A DNA stretch of 64,000 nucleotides from Lachnospiraceae bacterium (GCA_015057455.1 SVEH01000012.1:24405-88404); one strand, 5' to 3'; shown: positions 28,949 through 38,035, numbered from the stretch's first letter. The notes: generated by a model not told the origin, from the sequence alone. Numbers and translations are program-made.

Positions 28949-29620
28949 CTAATTCACATCAAATTTGTATCCCATTCCCCATATAGTTTTTATATACTCT
29001 CCATGTTCTCCTAATTTACTTCTTAACTTTTTAACATGGGTATCGATTGTTCTTGCATCTCCAAAATAATCATAATTCCACACATTATTAAGTATTTTTT
29101 CCCTTGATAAAGCAACACCTTTATTCATAACAAAAAATGTTAGTAACTCAAATTCTTTATAACTTAATTCTATTGCTTTACCATTAATTGTTACCTTATG
29201 ACCAGTTTTATCAAGAACAATATCTCCTGCTTCTATTTTTTCTTCTAAAACAGTACTTCTTCTAAGAATAGCTTCCACTCTTGCGACTAAAATTTTAGGG
29301 CTAAATGGTTTTGATATATATTCATCTACACCATATTGAAACCCTGATAACTCACTTTTTTCATCAGCCTTAGCTGTAAGCATAATAATAGGAACTTGAG
29401 AATACATTCTTATCTCTTTGCACACCTCAAATCCATTCATTTTCGGCATCATTACATCTAATATAATAAGACCTATATCTTTATTTTCGAAGAACATATC
29501 AACAGCTTCTTCTCCATTTTGCGCTTCTATTACCTCATAATCATGTTTTTCAAGAAAATCTCTGACTAATTTCCTCATTCTTGCTTCATCATCAACTACT
29601 AATATTTTAATTTTGTCCAC
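28949..29620 (-). CDS. OmpR-family response regulator
   Basis: A 223-residue DNA-binding regulator. The receiver has the acidic pair in VVDDEAR, the phospho-acceptor Asp in ILDVMMPKMNG, Thr in IIMLTAK, and Lys in YISKPFSP. The winged-helix output domain ends with RTIDTHVKKLRSKLG and IWGMGYKF, signatures of the OmpR/PhoB group. It is transcribed just ahead of its kinase (15 bp). Targets are not known; the lipoprotein and envelope genes downstream are possible but unproven. Confidence 0.96.
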   Translation of the reverse strand: MDKIKILVVDDEARMRKLVRDFLEKHDYEVIEAQNGEEAVDMFFENKDIGLIILDVMMPKMNGFEVCKEIRMYSQVPIIMLTAKADEKSELSGFQYGVDEYISKPFSPKILVARVEAILRRSTVLEEKIEAGDIVLDKTGHKVTINGKAIELSYKEFELLTFFVMNKGVALSREKILNNVWNYDYFGDARTIDTHVKKLRSKLGEHGEYIKTIWGMGYKFDVN

Positions 29621-29677
29621 AACTTTACCTCCCTATATCCGTTTAATAATCATTTAATTCTAGCAAAAAATTGTGGT

Positions 29678-30277
29678 TTATTTGTGTATTTCTTCTAAAT
29701 GTTTTAATTCTTCTTCTTTTTGTTTTATTGCTTGCTCTCTTTCTGTTAGTTCCTTTTCCCATTGTGCATATTCGTCTATTACAGCCTCTTTTGCACTAGC
29801 ATAATTACTTGCATTATTTTTATTAACTCCAAACCAAAACAGTGTGACAACTAATACACACAAAACAACTATTGTAACTCTCATTGTACTCATTGTATTT
29901 TTATATTTACCTATTTTAAGTTTAAATGTTTTTTCCATTTGTTTCTTTGTTCTATCAAATTGAGCATAAGAATATCCAGATGCAGAATGTAATTTTTGAA
30001 CAGTAAAACCTTCTATTGGTAACATTTCCTCCTCTGTTGCGATACCCTGTCTTAAAATATAACCGTACAATTCTTTCAAATATGACATTCCAACAACTGT
30101 TTTAAATTTATCAGATTGATTAAGTTTGTTATAAATTTCTAACATAACTTCTTTATTTCTGCAATTATGACCTATCTGTTCCATAATGAACAGATATCTT
30201 TCTTCATCTTTTTTAGCTAGCATATAATCATGTTCATTTTCAAAATAGAAGCCATGCACAACCCACCTATGCTCCAT
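29678..30277 (-). CDS. Unknown single-pass membrane protein with C-terminal coiled coil
   Basis: I do not recognise this 199-residue protein. An N-terminal soluble region of about 125 residues (ATEEEMLPIEGFTVQKL, ASGYSYAQFDRTKKQ) is followed by one hydrophobic helix (about 128-150, TMRVTIVVLCVLVVTLFWFGV) and a charged helical tail (about 165-199, KELTEREQAIKQKEEELKHLE) that should form a coiled coil. GGAG lies upstream of ATG 30277. It ends 57 bp before the response regulator on the same strand. Confidence 0.6.
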   Translation of the reverse strand: MEHRWVVHGFYFENEHDYMLAKKDEERYLFIMEQIGHNCRNKEVMLEIYNKLNQSDKFKTVVGMSYLKELYGYILRQGIATEEEMLPIEGFTVQKLHSASGYSYAQFDRTKKQMEKTFKLKIGKYKNTMSTMRVTIVVLCVLVVTLFWFGVNKNNASNYASAKEAVIDEYAQWEKELTEREQAIKQKEEELKHLEEIHK

Positions 30278-30702
30278 ATACTCATCTCCTCATTGTTAAT
30301 AATGCATTCCCCATCTACATGCTTATTATTAACATATCAGTATAATTTTCACACTAATCCCTAACGCTTTAGTCTCCTTATCTTATTATACTGTTAAATA
30401 CATGGTTGTTTCAATAAATTTAGGTCTATTTTCTTACTAATTTTTCCAATTATTAGTATGACTTATTTTCTATATAAATATATTTAATTGATAAAAAAAT
30501 ATTTTAACAACATCCACTACCTAATAAATGTTATAATTAAATATAGGAAAAATTTATCAATTTTTGGAACTAATATATAATAGTTTTTCTTTCGATAAAT
30601 ACTATAGTATTTTTTGCTATTTAGAATAGATTTCTTATTCATGATAGTAATGTATTTATAAACAACAATATTCATTTAGTAGAATAATAGAAATGGGGTT
30701 TT
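30278..30702. other. Divergent intergenic region, no gene recognised
   Basis: About 425 bp of very AT-rich DNA between divergent genes. TATAAT at 30532-30537 on the plus strand is a plausible -10 box for the gene at 30703, but no good -35 was found. No riboswitch, repeat array or short ORF with a ribosome-binding site stands out. Confidence 0.5.
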
Positions 30703-31356
30703 ATGATGACACAAAGTTATGTGCAATATTTAAATGTAGGTTTAGGCCTAATAAATAACACAGAGCCAATCTCTGATTGGAACATAGATGACGCCATTGA
30801 GTCTGCATTAATGCTAGATGATAACACTATGGACGTTCGTATTATTGGTTTTAGATTTTATGATATTGAAACTACTACTAATAACGTAATTCGACGTAGC
30901 GGTATTTATTATCTTCAAGGAGAAATATACACATTCCCTAAAATTGATCAGGAAATCACTGATTTCATTAAAAACGCACATATGGATTTCCCTAGAGGAC
31001 AACAAATCATAAAAATCAAAAAACCTTATGTTTTAGTATATCGTTACAATGAAGATGATACAATTGTTAATGTTGAAAGTGTATTATCAAAAATTCAAGC
31101 AAAAAAAGATGAAGAAGAGCTTGCTGCTTTAAAATCTGATATTATTAGATATAAAAACAATCTTCTTCAAGAATTAAAAAATATAAGTGATGCCATTGAC
31201 AACAGCAACTATCACACAATCAATCTAGCTGACATTTCTGAAAATGGAAAAGCATTAAATATCCTAGATGATAACGGTGATTTTAGTAAACATATTGAAT
31301 ATCTACGCAACACCAGACTTTCAATATTGAATTTAGAAAAGAAACTTAATTCTTAA
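30703..31356 (+). CDS. Unknown cytoplasmic protein
   Basis: A 217-residue protein I do not recognise. It has no signal peptide or membrane segment. The N-terminal ~125 residues look like a compact alpha/beta domain (VRIIGFRFYDIETTTNN, RSGIYYLQGEIYTFP). The rest is helical and charged (KIQAKKDEEELAALKSDI...). The start has two adjacent ATG codons (30703, 30706) after a GGGG; the second is better spaced. It is followed by a short hairpin and T-run at 31387 that lies right before the next gene's ribosome-binding site. Confidence 0.6.
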   Translation: MMTQSYVQYLNVGLGLINNTEPISDWNIDDAIESALMLDDNTMDVRIIGFRFYDIETTTNNVIRRSGIYYLQGEIYTFPKIDQEITDFIKNAHMDFPRGQQIIKIKKPYVLVYRYNEDDTIVNVESVLSKIQAKKDEEELAALKSDIIRYKNNLLQELKNISDAIDNSNYHTINLADISENGKALNILDDNGDFSKHIEYLRNTRLSILNLEKKLNS

Positions 31357-31386
31357 ATGTTATAGCGTTTCTATAAAACACAATAT

Positions 31387-31414
31387 GGCTGGTACATACA
31401 CCAGCCTTTTTTTT
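31387..31414 (+). terminator. Terminator or attenuator before the transglutaminase-like gene
   Basis: GGCTGGT/ACCAGCC stem with a 6-base loop and eight T, ending one base before CGGAGG of the following gene. It terminates the upstream unit. Because it abuts the ribosome-binding site, read-through would be the only way to link the two genes unless a promoter overlaps it. Confidence 0.8.
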
Positions 31415-31427
31415 CGGAGGAATGCAT

Positions 31428-32639
31428 ATGAAATCAAAGATATTTACAATATCATTAATGGGTATCATTATGATTGTAATATGCTATAGTGCTAATCACA
31501 TCACGTCGAAAGCCAATGAATTCACTCCTACAGCTACTAGCATAGAGGCAACAAATAATGTTACCGAAAAAAATGACTCACAATCAGATAAAATTTCAAA
31601 CACTTCTAGTATAACTCCAACGCAAACGACAGAAACAGAAAATCCTACAAAAGATACAACAAAACCTTCAGTAGTGCCTACTAAAAAAGCAACAAAAAAA
31701 CCTACTATTAAACCTACTAAAAAAACCACTACAGAACCAACACAAAAGGCAACTGCTAAACCTACTATAAAGCCTACTGTAAAGCCTACAAAAGTACCTT
31801 TACCTAGTGGCCCAGTTAAAATCCCAACTATAGCGTCAGTTTCAGCCCCAGGTGAAGTTGTATATACTTCAAGCGATAACAACGCTGTTATAGATGCATC
31901 CAATATAAACAAAGGTTATATTGCAGTAAAATATAGTGGCGATAACAAAAAAGTTAAAGTTCAAGTTAAACATAATGGGGAAGTTTATAATTATGACTTA
32001 GCCTCAGATTCTAAATATGATTATTATCCATTACAATTAGGTAATGGTGAATATACAATTAATGTGTTAGAAAATATATCTGGAACAAAATATAGCATAC
32101 TTCATACAGAAACAATAAATGTAAAAATAACTAATCCTAATTCAATATTTTTACAGCCAAATCAATATGTTTGGTTTACACAATCAAGTAATGTAGTTAA
32201 AGTATCTGCTCAGGTGTGCAACGGTAAAAATACTACCTTAAAGAAAATCTCAGCAATTTTTAATTACGTTACCTCTAATATTACATATGATTATGCTAAA
32301 GCCAAAAGTGCACCTGTTGGATATTTACCAAACGTAGATGAAATACTAAAAACAGGAAAGGGAATATGTTTTGACTATGCAGCTGTATTTGCAGCAATGT
32401 GTAGAGCTCAAGGTATTCCTGCCAAACTGATAACTGGATATGTAGCTCCAAATGGTGTCTACCACGCATGGAATGAAGTCTACACAAAAGAAAAAGGTTG
32501 GATAACAGTTTCATTTTACTTAAAATCATCTGGCTTCAACCTAGTAGATCCAACATTCTACTCCAATATGGATAGCGATAAAGAAGCTGCCAAATTCATC
32601 GGAAACGGAACTAATTATCAAAATTATCATATATATTAA
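31428..32639 (+). CDS. Secreted transglutaminase-like protein with KPT-repeat linker
   Basis: A 403-residue exported protein. ATG 31428 is chosen (GGAGG 7 bp upstream) over one 6 bp earlier. A signal peptide (about 1-25, FTISLMGIIMIVICYSANHI) is followed by a Thr/Lys/Pro-rich linker with KPT-type repeats (about 30-130), then a beta-rich region. The transglutaminase-like core has the catalytic Cys (TGKGICFDYAAVFAAM), His (GVYHAWNEVY) and Asp (LVDPTFYS). Family members act as proteases or cross-linkers; which applies is unknown. It converges on the pilus operon. Confidence 0.88.
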   Translation: MKSKIFTISLMGIIMIVICYSANHITSKANEFTPTATSIEATNNVTEKNDSQSDKISNTSSITPTQTTETENPTKDTTKPSVVPTKKATKKPTIKPTKKTTTEPTQKATAKPTIKPTVKPTKVPLPSGPVKIPTIASVSAPGEVVYTSSDNNAVIDASNINKGYIAVKYSGDNKKVKVQVKHNGEVYNYDLASDSKYDYYPLQLGNGEYTINVLENISGTKYSILHTETINVKITNPNSIFLQPNQYVWFTQSSNVVKVSAQVCNGKNTTLKKISAIFNYVTSNITYDYAKAKSAPVGYLPNVDEILKTGKGICFDYAAVFAAMCRAQGIPAKLITGYVAPNGVYHAWNEVYTKEKGWITVSFYLKSSGFNLVDPTFYSNMDSDKEAAKFIGNGTNYQNYHIY

Positions 32640-32653
32640 GGCTATTTTTTTAA

Positions 32654-32723
32654 GCCAACAATAAAATATACTATACTTTAATAAACCACTTCAAATTTAG
32701 TTATAGTATATTTCATTGTTGGC
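32654..32723. terminator. Bidirectional terminator between the transglutaminase-like gene and pilT
   Basis: A long imperfect stem (GCCAACAAT...AATATACTATA and its complement) with a ~22-base loop sits between convergent genes. T-rich tracts lie on both outer sides. Confidence 0.8.
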
Positions 32724-32752
32724 TCACTTTTATATAAGTTGTATATAATTTA

Positions 32753-33805
32753 TTAATTTCTAATCCTTTTAGCCATTAATTCTGGGTTTGTTGAATAATT
32801 TATAGCATTTTCTTCATCTATGATTCCTTCTTTGTATAATCTCATTATGTCAGAATCCATTGTTTGCATATTTTCACTTGATTGAATAATAGTTTCAATT
32901 TGATGAGTTTTTTGCTCTCTAATCATTGTTCTAATTGCATTATTTACACGCATTATTTCAAACACTGGAATTAATTTTCCATCTTTTGTAGGAATTAATT
33001 GTTGCGATACAACAGCTTGTAAAACCATAGCTAACTGAACTCTTATTTGGTGATGCTGTGACGCTGGAAATACATCTATTATACGATCTATTGTATTAGC
33101 TGCTCCTGTTGTATGTAACGTAGATAGTATAAACTCACCTGTTTCTGCTGCTGTCATTGCAACTTGCATTGTCTCATAATCTCTCATTTCACCAAGTAAA
33201 ATAACATCTGGTGACTGTCTAAGTGCTGCCCTTAATGATTGAATATAATTCTTTGTATCTATATTTATTTCTCTTTGACTTATAATACATTGTTTATGTC
33301 TATGTAAGAACTCTATAGGGTCCTCAATTGTTATTATATGGCCCTGTCTATTTTGATTTATTCTATCTATCATACATGTAAGTGTTGTTGATTTTCCTGA
33401 ACCTGCCGCTCCTGTAATTAATACAATTCCTTTTTTAATATCAGCTAAATCCATAACACTTTCTGGTATATTCAAATCTCTATAATCAGGAATATCATAC
33501 ATAACATTTCTTAAAACTGCAGCATAAGAACCTCTTTGCTTATATATATTAGTTCTAAATCTTCCTAATTTTGCAATTGAAAATGAAAAATCATATTCAA
33601 CATTATCCTCTAGATTATTAATATCATATCCTGCTATTTCAAATATTTGACTGATTAAATATCTTGTATCATTTGGAGTTAATTTCACATCATCTTTTCT
33701 ATATATTTTTCCAGAAACTCTATATCCTATTGCGGCTCCTGATAATATAAATATGTCTGATGCTCCTTTATCTAATGCTTCTTTTAAAATTTCTATTAAT
33801 ACCAT
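32753..33805 (-). CDS. pilT: PilT-type type IV pilus ATPase
   Basis: A 350-residue hexameric ATPase of the GspE/PilT superfamily. Walker A is GAAGSGKSTT (about 133-142), then the Asp box (IITIEDPIE), Walker B (DVILLGEMRDYETM) and His boxes. The PilT marker AIRNLIRE is present as AIRTMIRE. PilT normally retracts pili. Here it is the only ATPase in the operon, so it could drive both extension and retraction, or a PilB lies elsewhere. It is the last gene of the minus-strand pilus operon. Confidence 0.92.
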   Translation of the reverse strand: MVLIEILKEALDKGASDIFILSGAAIGYRVSGKIYRKDDVKLTPNDTRYLISQIFEIAGYDINNLEDNVEYDFSFSIAKLGRFRTNIYKQRGSYAAVLRNVMYDIPDYRDLNIPESVMDLADIKKGIVLITGAAGSGKSTTLTCMIDRINQNRQGHIITIEDPIEFLHRHKQCIISQREINIDTKNYIQSLRAALRQSPDVILLGEMRDYETMQVAMTAAETGEFILSTLHTTGAANTIDRIIDVFPASQHHQIRVQLAMVLQAVVSQQLIPTKDGKLIPVFEIMRVNNAIRTMIREQKTHQIETIIQSSENMQTMDSDIMRLYKEGIIDEENAINYSTNPELMAKRIRN

Positions 33806-33880
33806 AATTTTTCTCGAGACTTTAAAAAAATACTTTTACGTTATCTGTTTTTTCAAAGCCCATACCTCCTACATTATTAA

Positions 33881-34384
33881 TTAGTTCATCCATAAATTTA
33901 GCATATTTTCTTCAATCTCTTCTGTTTTATTTACTAGCTGCCAACTTTTTATTGATAGTCTTTTTTCCCTATCTTCCTTAGTAACTGAAGGAAGTTTATT
34001 CTTTTCATTTGTATTTATTCCAAGTACAACACTTATAAATGAGTTGTTTTTTATTTTCACTTCATAACTAATTTCATTTTCACTATAATCTATCTGTATA
34101 TCTCCTATGGTTTCTAGCATCATTTTTGCATTTACATCATTTACTTTTATTTTCTTCTTTGCTATTTCATATAATACAGAATCAATATGAGCCATCATAT
34201 CTACAGCTTTACTGTCTGCTTCCTGATATAAACTATTATATTCCGTCTTCTTATTTGTTATTTTGTAGTCTGTGTTTGTTACCATATAAGATAACACTGA
34301 TAATATTGTTAAACAAACTACTATAAATATTATTAATATAGATGTTGTTCCAATTCCTAGATTATACACTTTACTTTTCTTCAT
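33881..34384 (-). CDS. Pilin-like single-pass protein (minor pseudopilin candidate)
   Basis: A 167-residue protein with a basic start (MKKSK), a Gly (VYNLG) and a hydrophobic helix (about 10-34, IGTTSILIIFIVVCLTILSV). This is reminiscent of a prepilin after Gly, but the Glu at +5 is missing, as in some minor pseudopilins. A soluble, mixed alpha/beta tail follows. Its start overlaps the end of the preceding pilin-like gene by 14 bp and it precedes pilT by about 75 bp. The role is inferred from the operon. Confidence 0.6.
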   Translation of the reverse strand: MKKSKVYNLGIGTTSILIIFIVVCLTILSVLSYMVTNTDYKITNKKTEYNSLYQEADSKAVDMMAHIDSVLYEIAKKKIKVNDVNAKMMLETIGDIQIDYSENEISYEVKIKNNSFISVVLGINTNEKNKLPSVTKEDREKRLSIKSWQLVNKTEEIEENMLNLWMN

Positions 34385-34808
34385 ATCTTTTACCCTCTAC
34401 TTTGTACACTTGTGTATCAAAATATAGATACTTAAGCTCTATACTTTTCACTATACCAGCCTCTGTTTTTTCTTTATTCTCTGTACAAACAATTGTGACA
34501 AAATTCTCTTTATTCTTTGTAAAATCTCTATTTAAAGAAACCACATATTTATTATCATAATGCTCTACCTTTGTTTTAGCTGGTAGTACCTTCTTTATAG
34601 CTTCTTTGGCACTGCTTCCATTTTTATATAATGAAATAATAGAATTACTATTAATAATTGCATTATTTTTTATAGTATTCTCATTGTTTGTAGTTATTGT
34701 AATAGCATGTACTCTAAAAATAATTACAGCCGCAATAGAAAAAAACAAAACTAATATTATCATTTCTATAAATACATTACTTATTTTAGATGTTGTTCTT
34801 TCTCTCAT
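34371..34808 (-). CDS. Pilin-like protein with a divergent prepilin signal
   Basis: 145 residues. The N-terminus MRERTTSKISNVFIEMIILVL places Glu at +5 relative to a possible cleavage after Ser (S|NVFIE), the best prepilin-like signature in the operon, followed by a ~20-residue hydrophobic helix. The remainder is a small polar domain. It begins 5 bp after the previous gene ends and overlaps the next by 14 bp, so expression is tightly coupled. Canonical G|FxxxE is not present. Confidence 0.65.
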   Translation of the reverse strand: MRERTTSKISNVFIEMIILVLFFSIAAVIIFRVHAITITTNNENTIKNNAIINSNSIISLYKNGSSAKEAIKKVLPAKTKVEHYDNKYVVSLNRDFTKNKENFVTIVCTENKEKTEAGIVKSIELKYLYFDTQVYKVEGKRYEEK

Positions 34809-34813
34809 ATATC

Positions 34814-35302
34814 CTATTCCTTATCACTTTTATTAATATTAACGTAACTGTTTATTACATCATCTTCATATGTTTTAATAGTCATTTTTATTATTTTATT
34901 ATCCTTTTCTAATGACACCTTATTAACATCAAATACCTTCTGTCCTTTACTGTCATCAAATTTATCACTTATATTAGTTACATGCTCATATATTGCCTTA
35001 TCTTTAACATATATATATGTTTTTAGATTACTTTCTTCATCTTCTAAAACTAATATATCTTGATTTTTATTTTTTATAACTTCTATATTTCCACCGTTAA
35101 AATTTCTTATTTTATTTGTATAATAACTTATTATTGTGCCTGTACTAAATGTATTATTTATTCCTACTTTAAGTTTGTTATAAAAATTCAATTCCATAAT
35201 AAGAATAACAAATGCTAGTCCAATAAAAGTTACAAATATACAAAAAATACTTATTAGGTTTATATATACGCTATTATCATTCTTTGTTCTAAATACTTTC
35301 AC
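34814..35302 (-). CDS. Pilin-operon single-pass membrane protein
   Basis: A 162-residue protein with one N-terminal hydrophobic helix (about 13-37, YINLISIFCIFVTFIGLAFV) and a polar tail with repeated beta-type segments. There is no recognisable prepilin cleavage site. It may be a minor pilin or pilus assembly protein (DUF4860-like, tentative). It sits 23 bp after the 109-residue gene and 5 bp before the next. Confidence 0.6.
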   Translation of the reverse strand: MKVFRTKNDNSVYINLISIFCIFVTFIGLAFVILIMELNFYNKLKVGINNTFSTGTIISYYTNKIRNFNGGNIEVIKNKNQDILVLEDEESNLKTYIYVKDKAIYEHVTNISDKFDDSKGQKVFDVNKVSLEKDNKIIKMTIKTYEDDVINSYVNINKSDKE

Positions 35303-35325
35303 CCAATCACTCTTTCATAACTTAT

Positions 35326-35655
35326 TTACTTTATCTTAAATACCTTAATCTCAGGTGCTATATTAGATGCAAATATTTCATAATGCACTAAATATTTGTC
35401 TTCATCTATTTCTAGTCCATAATTCACTTTCAAATAATCCATATTGGCTGGATAGCTTCCTTCTGTTGCATAACATAAACTTACTGCTCTATTAATAGAA
35501 TTAGTTAACTCCGCTATTTCCTGTTCTTTACTCTCTATAGTTGCATTATTTATACTCAAAACAACCATTATTGTAATTGCAATGTAAATAGCTAATGATG
35601 TTATTAACGGAAGATTTGCCCTTTTCTTATTCTTTTTTATCCATATATTTCTCAT
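35326..35655 (-). CDS. Small pilin-operon membrane protein
   Basis: 109 residues from ATG 35655 (GAGAGGA upstream); an ATG six codons earlier is possible but has a weaker site. A basic N-terminus (RNIWIKKNKKRANLP) precedes one hydrophobic helix, then a soluble domain with YATEGSYPANMDYLKVNYG. That segment strongly resembles type IV pilins, where a YPxxLxxL motif follows the N-terminal helix. No G|FxxxE is seen. It is the first gene after pilC and may be the major pilin-like subunit. Confidence 0.65.
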   Translation of the reverse strand: MRNIWIKKNKKRANLPLITSLAIYIAITIMVVLSINNATIESKEQEIAELTNSINRAVSLCYATEGSYPANMDYLKVNYGLEIDEDKYLVHYEIFASNIAPEIKVFKIK

Positions 35656-35784
35656 ATATATCCTCTCATTCATCTCTATTACATATTTGTATTTAGTCTT
35701 GTATATATTTAATATTTAGTTTTATATGTTTACTTTACATTACTATTCATTGGCACTCTATATTAAACTATATTTCTTATCTAT

Positions 35785-36828
35785 TTATCCTATAGAGCTC
35801 ATTATTCCCATTAGTGGTAACATAACAGATATTAATATAGCTCCTATTGTTACTGTAAGTATTGCAACTACTATTGGTTCAACTGAACCTATAATGCCAT
35901 ATAGACTATCCTTTAATTCATTGCTATACATATTGCTTATCTTTTCCCATGTTGTTTCATAAGCTCCTGTTTTATATGAAACCTTTAACATTTGATTATG
36001 CATTCCATCAAATACTTTTTCCTCTGATAATGTTTCTGCAAAACCCTTATTATCTAATAATTTCTTATGACAATTCTCTATTTTTGCTTTAAATCTTTTA
36101 CTATTAATTAATTCTCCTACATGTTCTAGTGCTTCTGTTGTATCAACACCACTTTTTATCATAACTGTCATTGCTCTACAAAATCTTGCTTGTGCGAGTT
36201 TTAAAGAAATTGCTTTTGTAGGTCCAAATGAATCTATAAATCTAAATATAATCTTCTTTCCTGATGTAGTTGATAACATTAATACTGCTACTAATGAAAC
36301 AACTATTATTACTGCCAAGATAACTAATACTGTAATTCCTGTATTCATAGAATAACTCATTGTTTTCTTAAAAGTGTCTGTTGTATCCATATTTAATCTA
36401 TTAAATATATCCATAAATGTTGGTATTATCTTGGCAACTAATACAGCTACAACTAAAAACATCATCATTAAGAGTATAATAGGTTGAAATAACACTGATT
36501 TTATAGTTTTCCTTAAATCACTTTCATTTTCATAATACTCACTTAAATAAGCAAAAACTTCTTCTAAACGTCCTGTTATTTCTCCTATCTTAACCATATT
36601 TGTCATATAGCCAGGAAAAACACCTGTATTTTTTAAAGCCTTATATAATGTTTGTTTATCTGCTATATCATCATATAAACTCTTTAATATTTCCTTTGCA
36701 GTAGTATTAGATGTATCTTCTAATAAAACCTCTAAACCTTCCTGAACCGATAATCCCGAGTTTAAAATTATATTCATTTGTGAACATATATAAGCTAATT
36801 CATCTACATTCAATGTTATTTTTTTCAT
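35785..36828 (-). CDS. pilC: PilC/GspF-type inner membrane platform protein
   Basis: A 347-residue protein from ATG 36828. Two GspF-type halves are visible, each starting with a helix-rich cytoplasmic domain (LAYICSQMNIILNSGLSVQEGL; ARFCRAMTVMIKSGVDTTEAL) and followed by membrane segments (ILLMMMFLVVAVLVAKI; final VAILTVTIGAILISVML). This is the platform protein of type II secretion/type IV pilus systems. It opens the operon, downstream of a terminator that follows gltB3. No prepilin peptidase, PilB, PilM, PilN or PilO is seen nearby. Confidence 0.92.
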   Translation of the reverse strand: MKKITLNVDELAYICSQMNIILNSGLSVQEGLEVLLEDTSNTTAKEILKSLYDDIADKQTLYKALKNTGVFPGYMTNMVKIGEITGRLEEVFAYLSEYYENESDLRKTIKSVLFQPIILLMMMFLVVAVLVAKIIPTFMDIFNRLNMDTTDTFKKTMSYSMNTGITVLVILAVIIVVSLVAVLMLSTTSGKKIIFRFIDSFGPTKAISLKLAQARFCRAMTVMIKSGVDTTEALEHVGELINSKRFKAKIENCHKKLLDNKGFAETLSEEKVFDGMHNQMLKVSYKTGAYETTWEKISNMYSNELKDSLYGIIGSVEPIVVAILTVTIGAILISVMLPLMGIMSSIG

Positions 36829-36993
36829 CAAAATCCCATTCCTTTCACACTTTATCTTATCTTTTGCCTTTATATTTTCCTTATTTCCTAAAGTATTTTC
36901 CTAATATTCAAAACAATTTTTCTTTTATTTCAACAGATTCTTCCAATACTCAAAAAGATTTTTCTTTTTAAGATTTCACTTATATTCCAAAAG

Positions 36994-37043
36994 GGCTGTG
37001 AAAAAACTTATACTTTTATCAAAATAAGATTTTTTTCACAGCC
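36994..37043 (-). terminator. Terminator between the GltB-domain gene and the pilus operon
   Basis: Stem GGCTGTG...CACAGCC extended by A/T-rich pairing, starting 11 bp after the stop of the GltB-like gene. Transcription of pilC must therefore begin between here and 36828 or read through. Confidence 0.8.
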
Positions 37044-37053
37044 ACCCTTAATT

Positions 37054-37689
37054 TTAAAGAATTTTCTTTCTGCTTTGTACATTCCCCGCCTCTATTACAT
37101 AAAATGTACTATCAACTATATTTTTCATATCCTTATCAAATTTAGAACAATACTCTTGTATATATAATTTAATATTATCCATATCCTTTGTTGTTGCTTT
37201 TCTAACTTTTACATCACCTGCTATATTTTTAGGTGGCTTTTTAGTTCTTATATATATTTTTCCACCTTTTATTCCCTTAGCACATTCTGGACCAACAGGT
37301 AGTTTATTCTCATATCCAAGACCTAAAACAATTATGGTTCCGCCCGATTGATTTTCTCCTAAAAATTTACCTGCTCTACCTCCAATAACTAATACTGGAT
37401 TCTTATCTCTATAAGATTTCATAGATACACCAGCTCTTAGACCTGCATTATCTCTTATGAATATTTTTCCGCCTTTCATAGAATATCCAGCTGCATCGCC
37501 TGTATTTCCATGTATTGTTATGCTTCCCTTTAACATTGTATCTCCTGTTGCTTCTTTTGCGTCACCATAAAGTACAATATCACTTCCATCTAAATATGCT
37601 CCTAATGCATTACCTGGAGTTCCTTCTAAAATCATCTTCCCTTCAGTACTACCGCACCCAACATAACGTTCTCCAATACATACCTTCAT
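37054..37689 (-). CDS. Single-domain glutamate synthase GXGXG protein (GltB domain 3-like)
   Basis: A 211-residue protein equal to the C-terminal beta-helix of the large glutamate synthase subunit, with repeated Gly-rich turns (YVGCGSTEGKMILEG, GNTGDAAGYSMKGG, IRDNAGLRAGVSMK, GRAGKFLGENQSGG). The glutaminase and synthase domains are absent, so it is not a glutamate synthase by itself; such proteins occur alone or with separate partners. AAGGAG lies upstream of ATG 37689. It is divergent from glnN, a nitrogen-metabolism neighbour. Confidence 0.88.
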   Translation of the reverse strand: MKVCIGERYVGCGSTEGKMILEGTPGNALGAYLDGSDIVLYGDAKEATGDTMLKGSITIHGNTGDAAGYSMKGGKIFIRDNAGLRAGVSMKSYRDKNPVLVIGGRAGKFLGENQSGGTIIVLGLGYENKLPVGPECAKGIKGGKIYIRTKKPPKNIAGDVKVRKATTKDMDNIKLYIQEYCSKFDKDMKNIVDSTFYVIEAGNVQSRKKIL

Positions 37690-38035
37690 ACTCTCTAACT
37701 CCTTAATATTTCCTAGTCAACTATAACCTAAAAATCAATCTATTTAGCTTTTTATATTATAGTTGCTTCTATTAACTACATCCATTTCATTATTTAACAT
37801 TATTTTTTATCGTCATACACTATATTTTTTTTAGTACATTTAGACTATTTTTTTATCCATAGCAAGTATTTTTTATATTTTTATGATATATTACTTGACA
37901 TTATTCAAATAATTTCATTAAATAATATACATATTTAAAGCATTTGCACATATGCTTATATATTAAATAAGATTAATACTATATTTTTATATGTCGATAA
38001 TTAAAATGCGACTTTTTATAGAAAGGATTGATTAT
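37690..38035. promoter_or_regulatory. Divergent regulatory region between the GltB-domain gene and glnN
   Basis: 346 bp with no gene. On the plus strand TTGACA (37895-37900) is followed after 17-18 bp by an AT-rich TTAAATA, a candidate glnN promoter, leaving a ~110-nt leader. AAAGGA lies before ATG 38036. No glutamine riboswitch was recognised. Confidence 0.5.

Noticed and set aside
31600..31800. KPT-type repeats as a mobile or regulatory repeat
   Set aside because: They encode a Pro/Thr linker in frame, also seen in the GH25 protein, and are ordinary for exported proteins.
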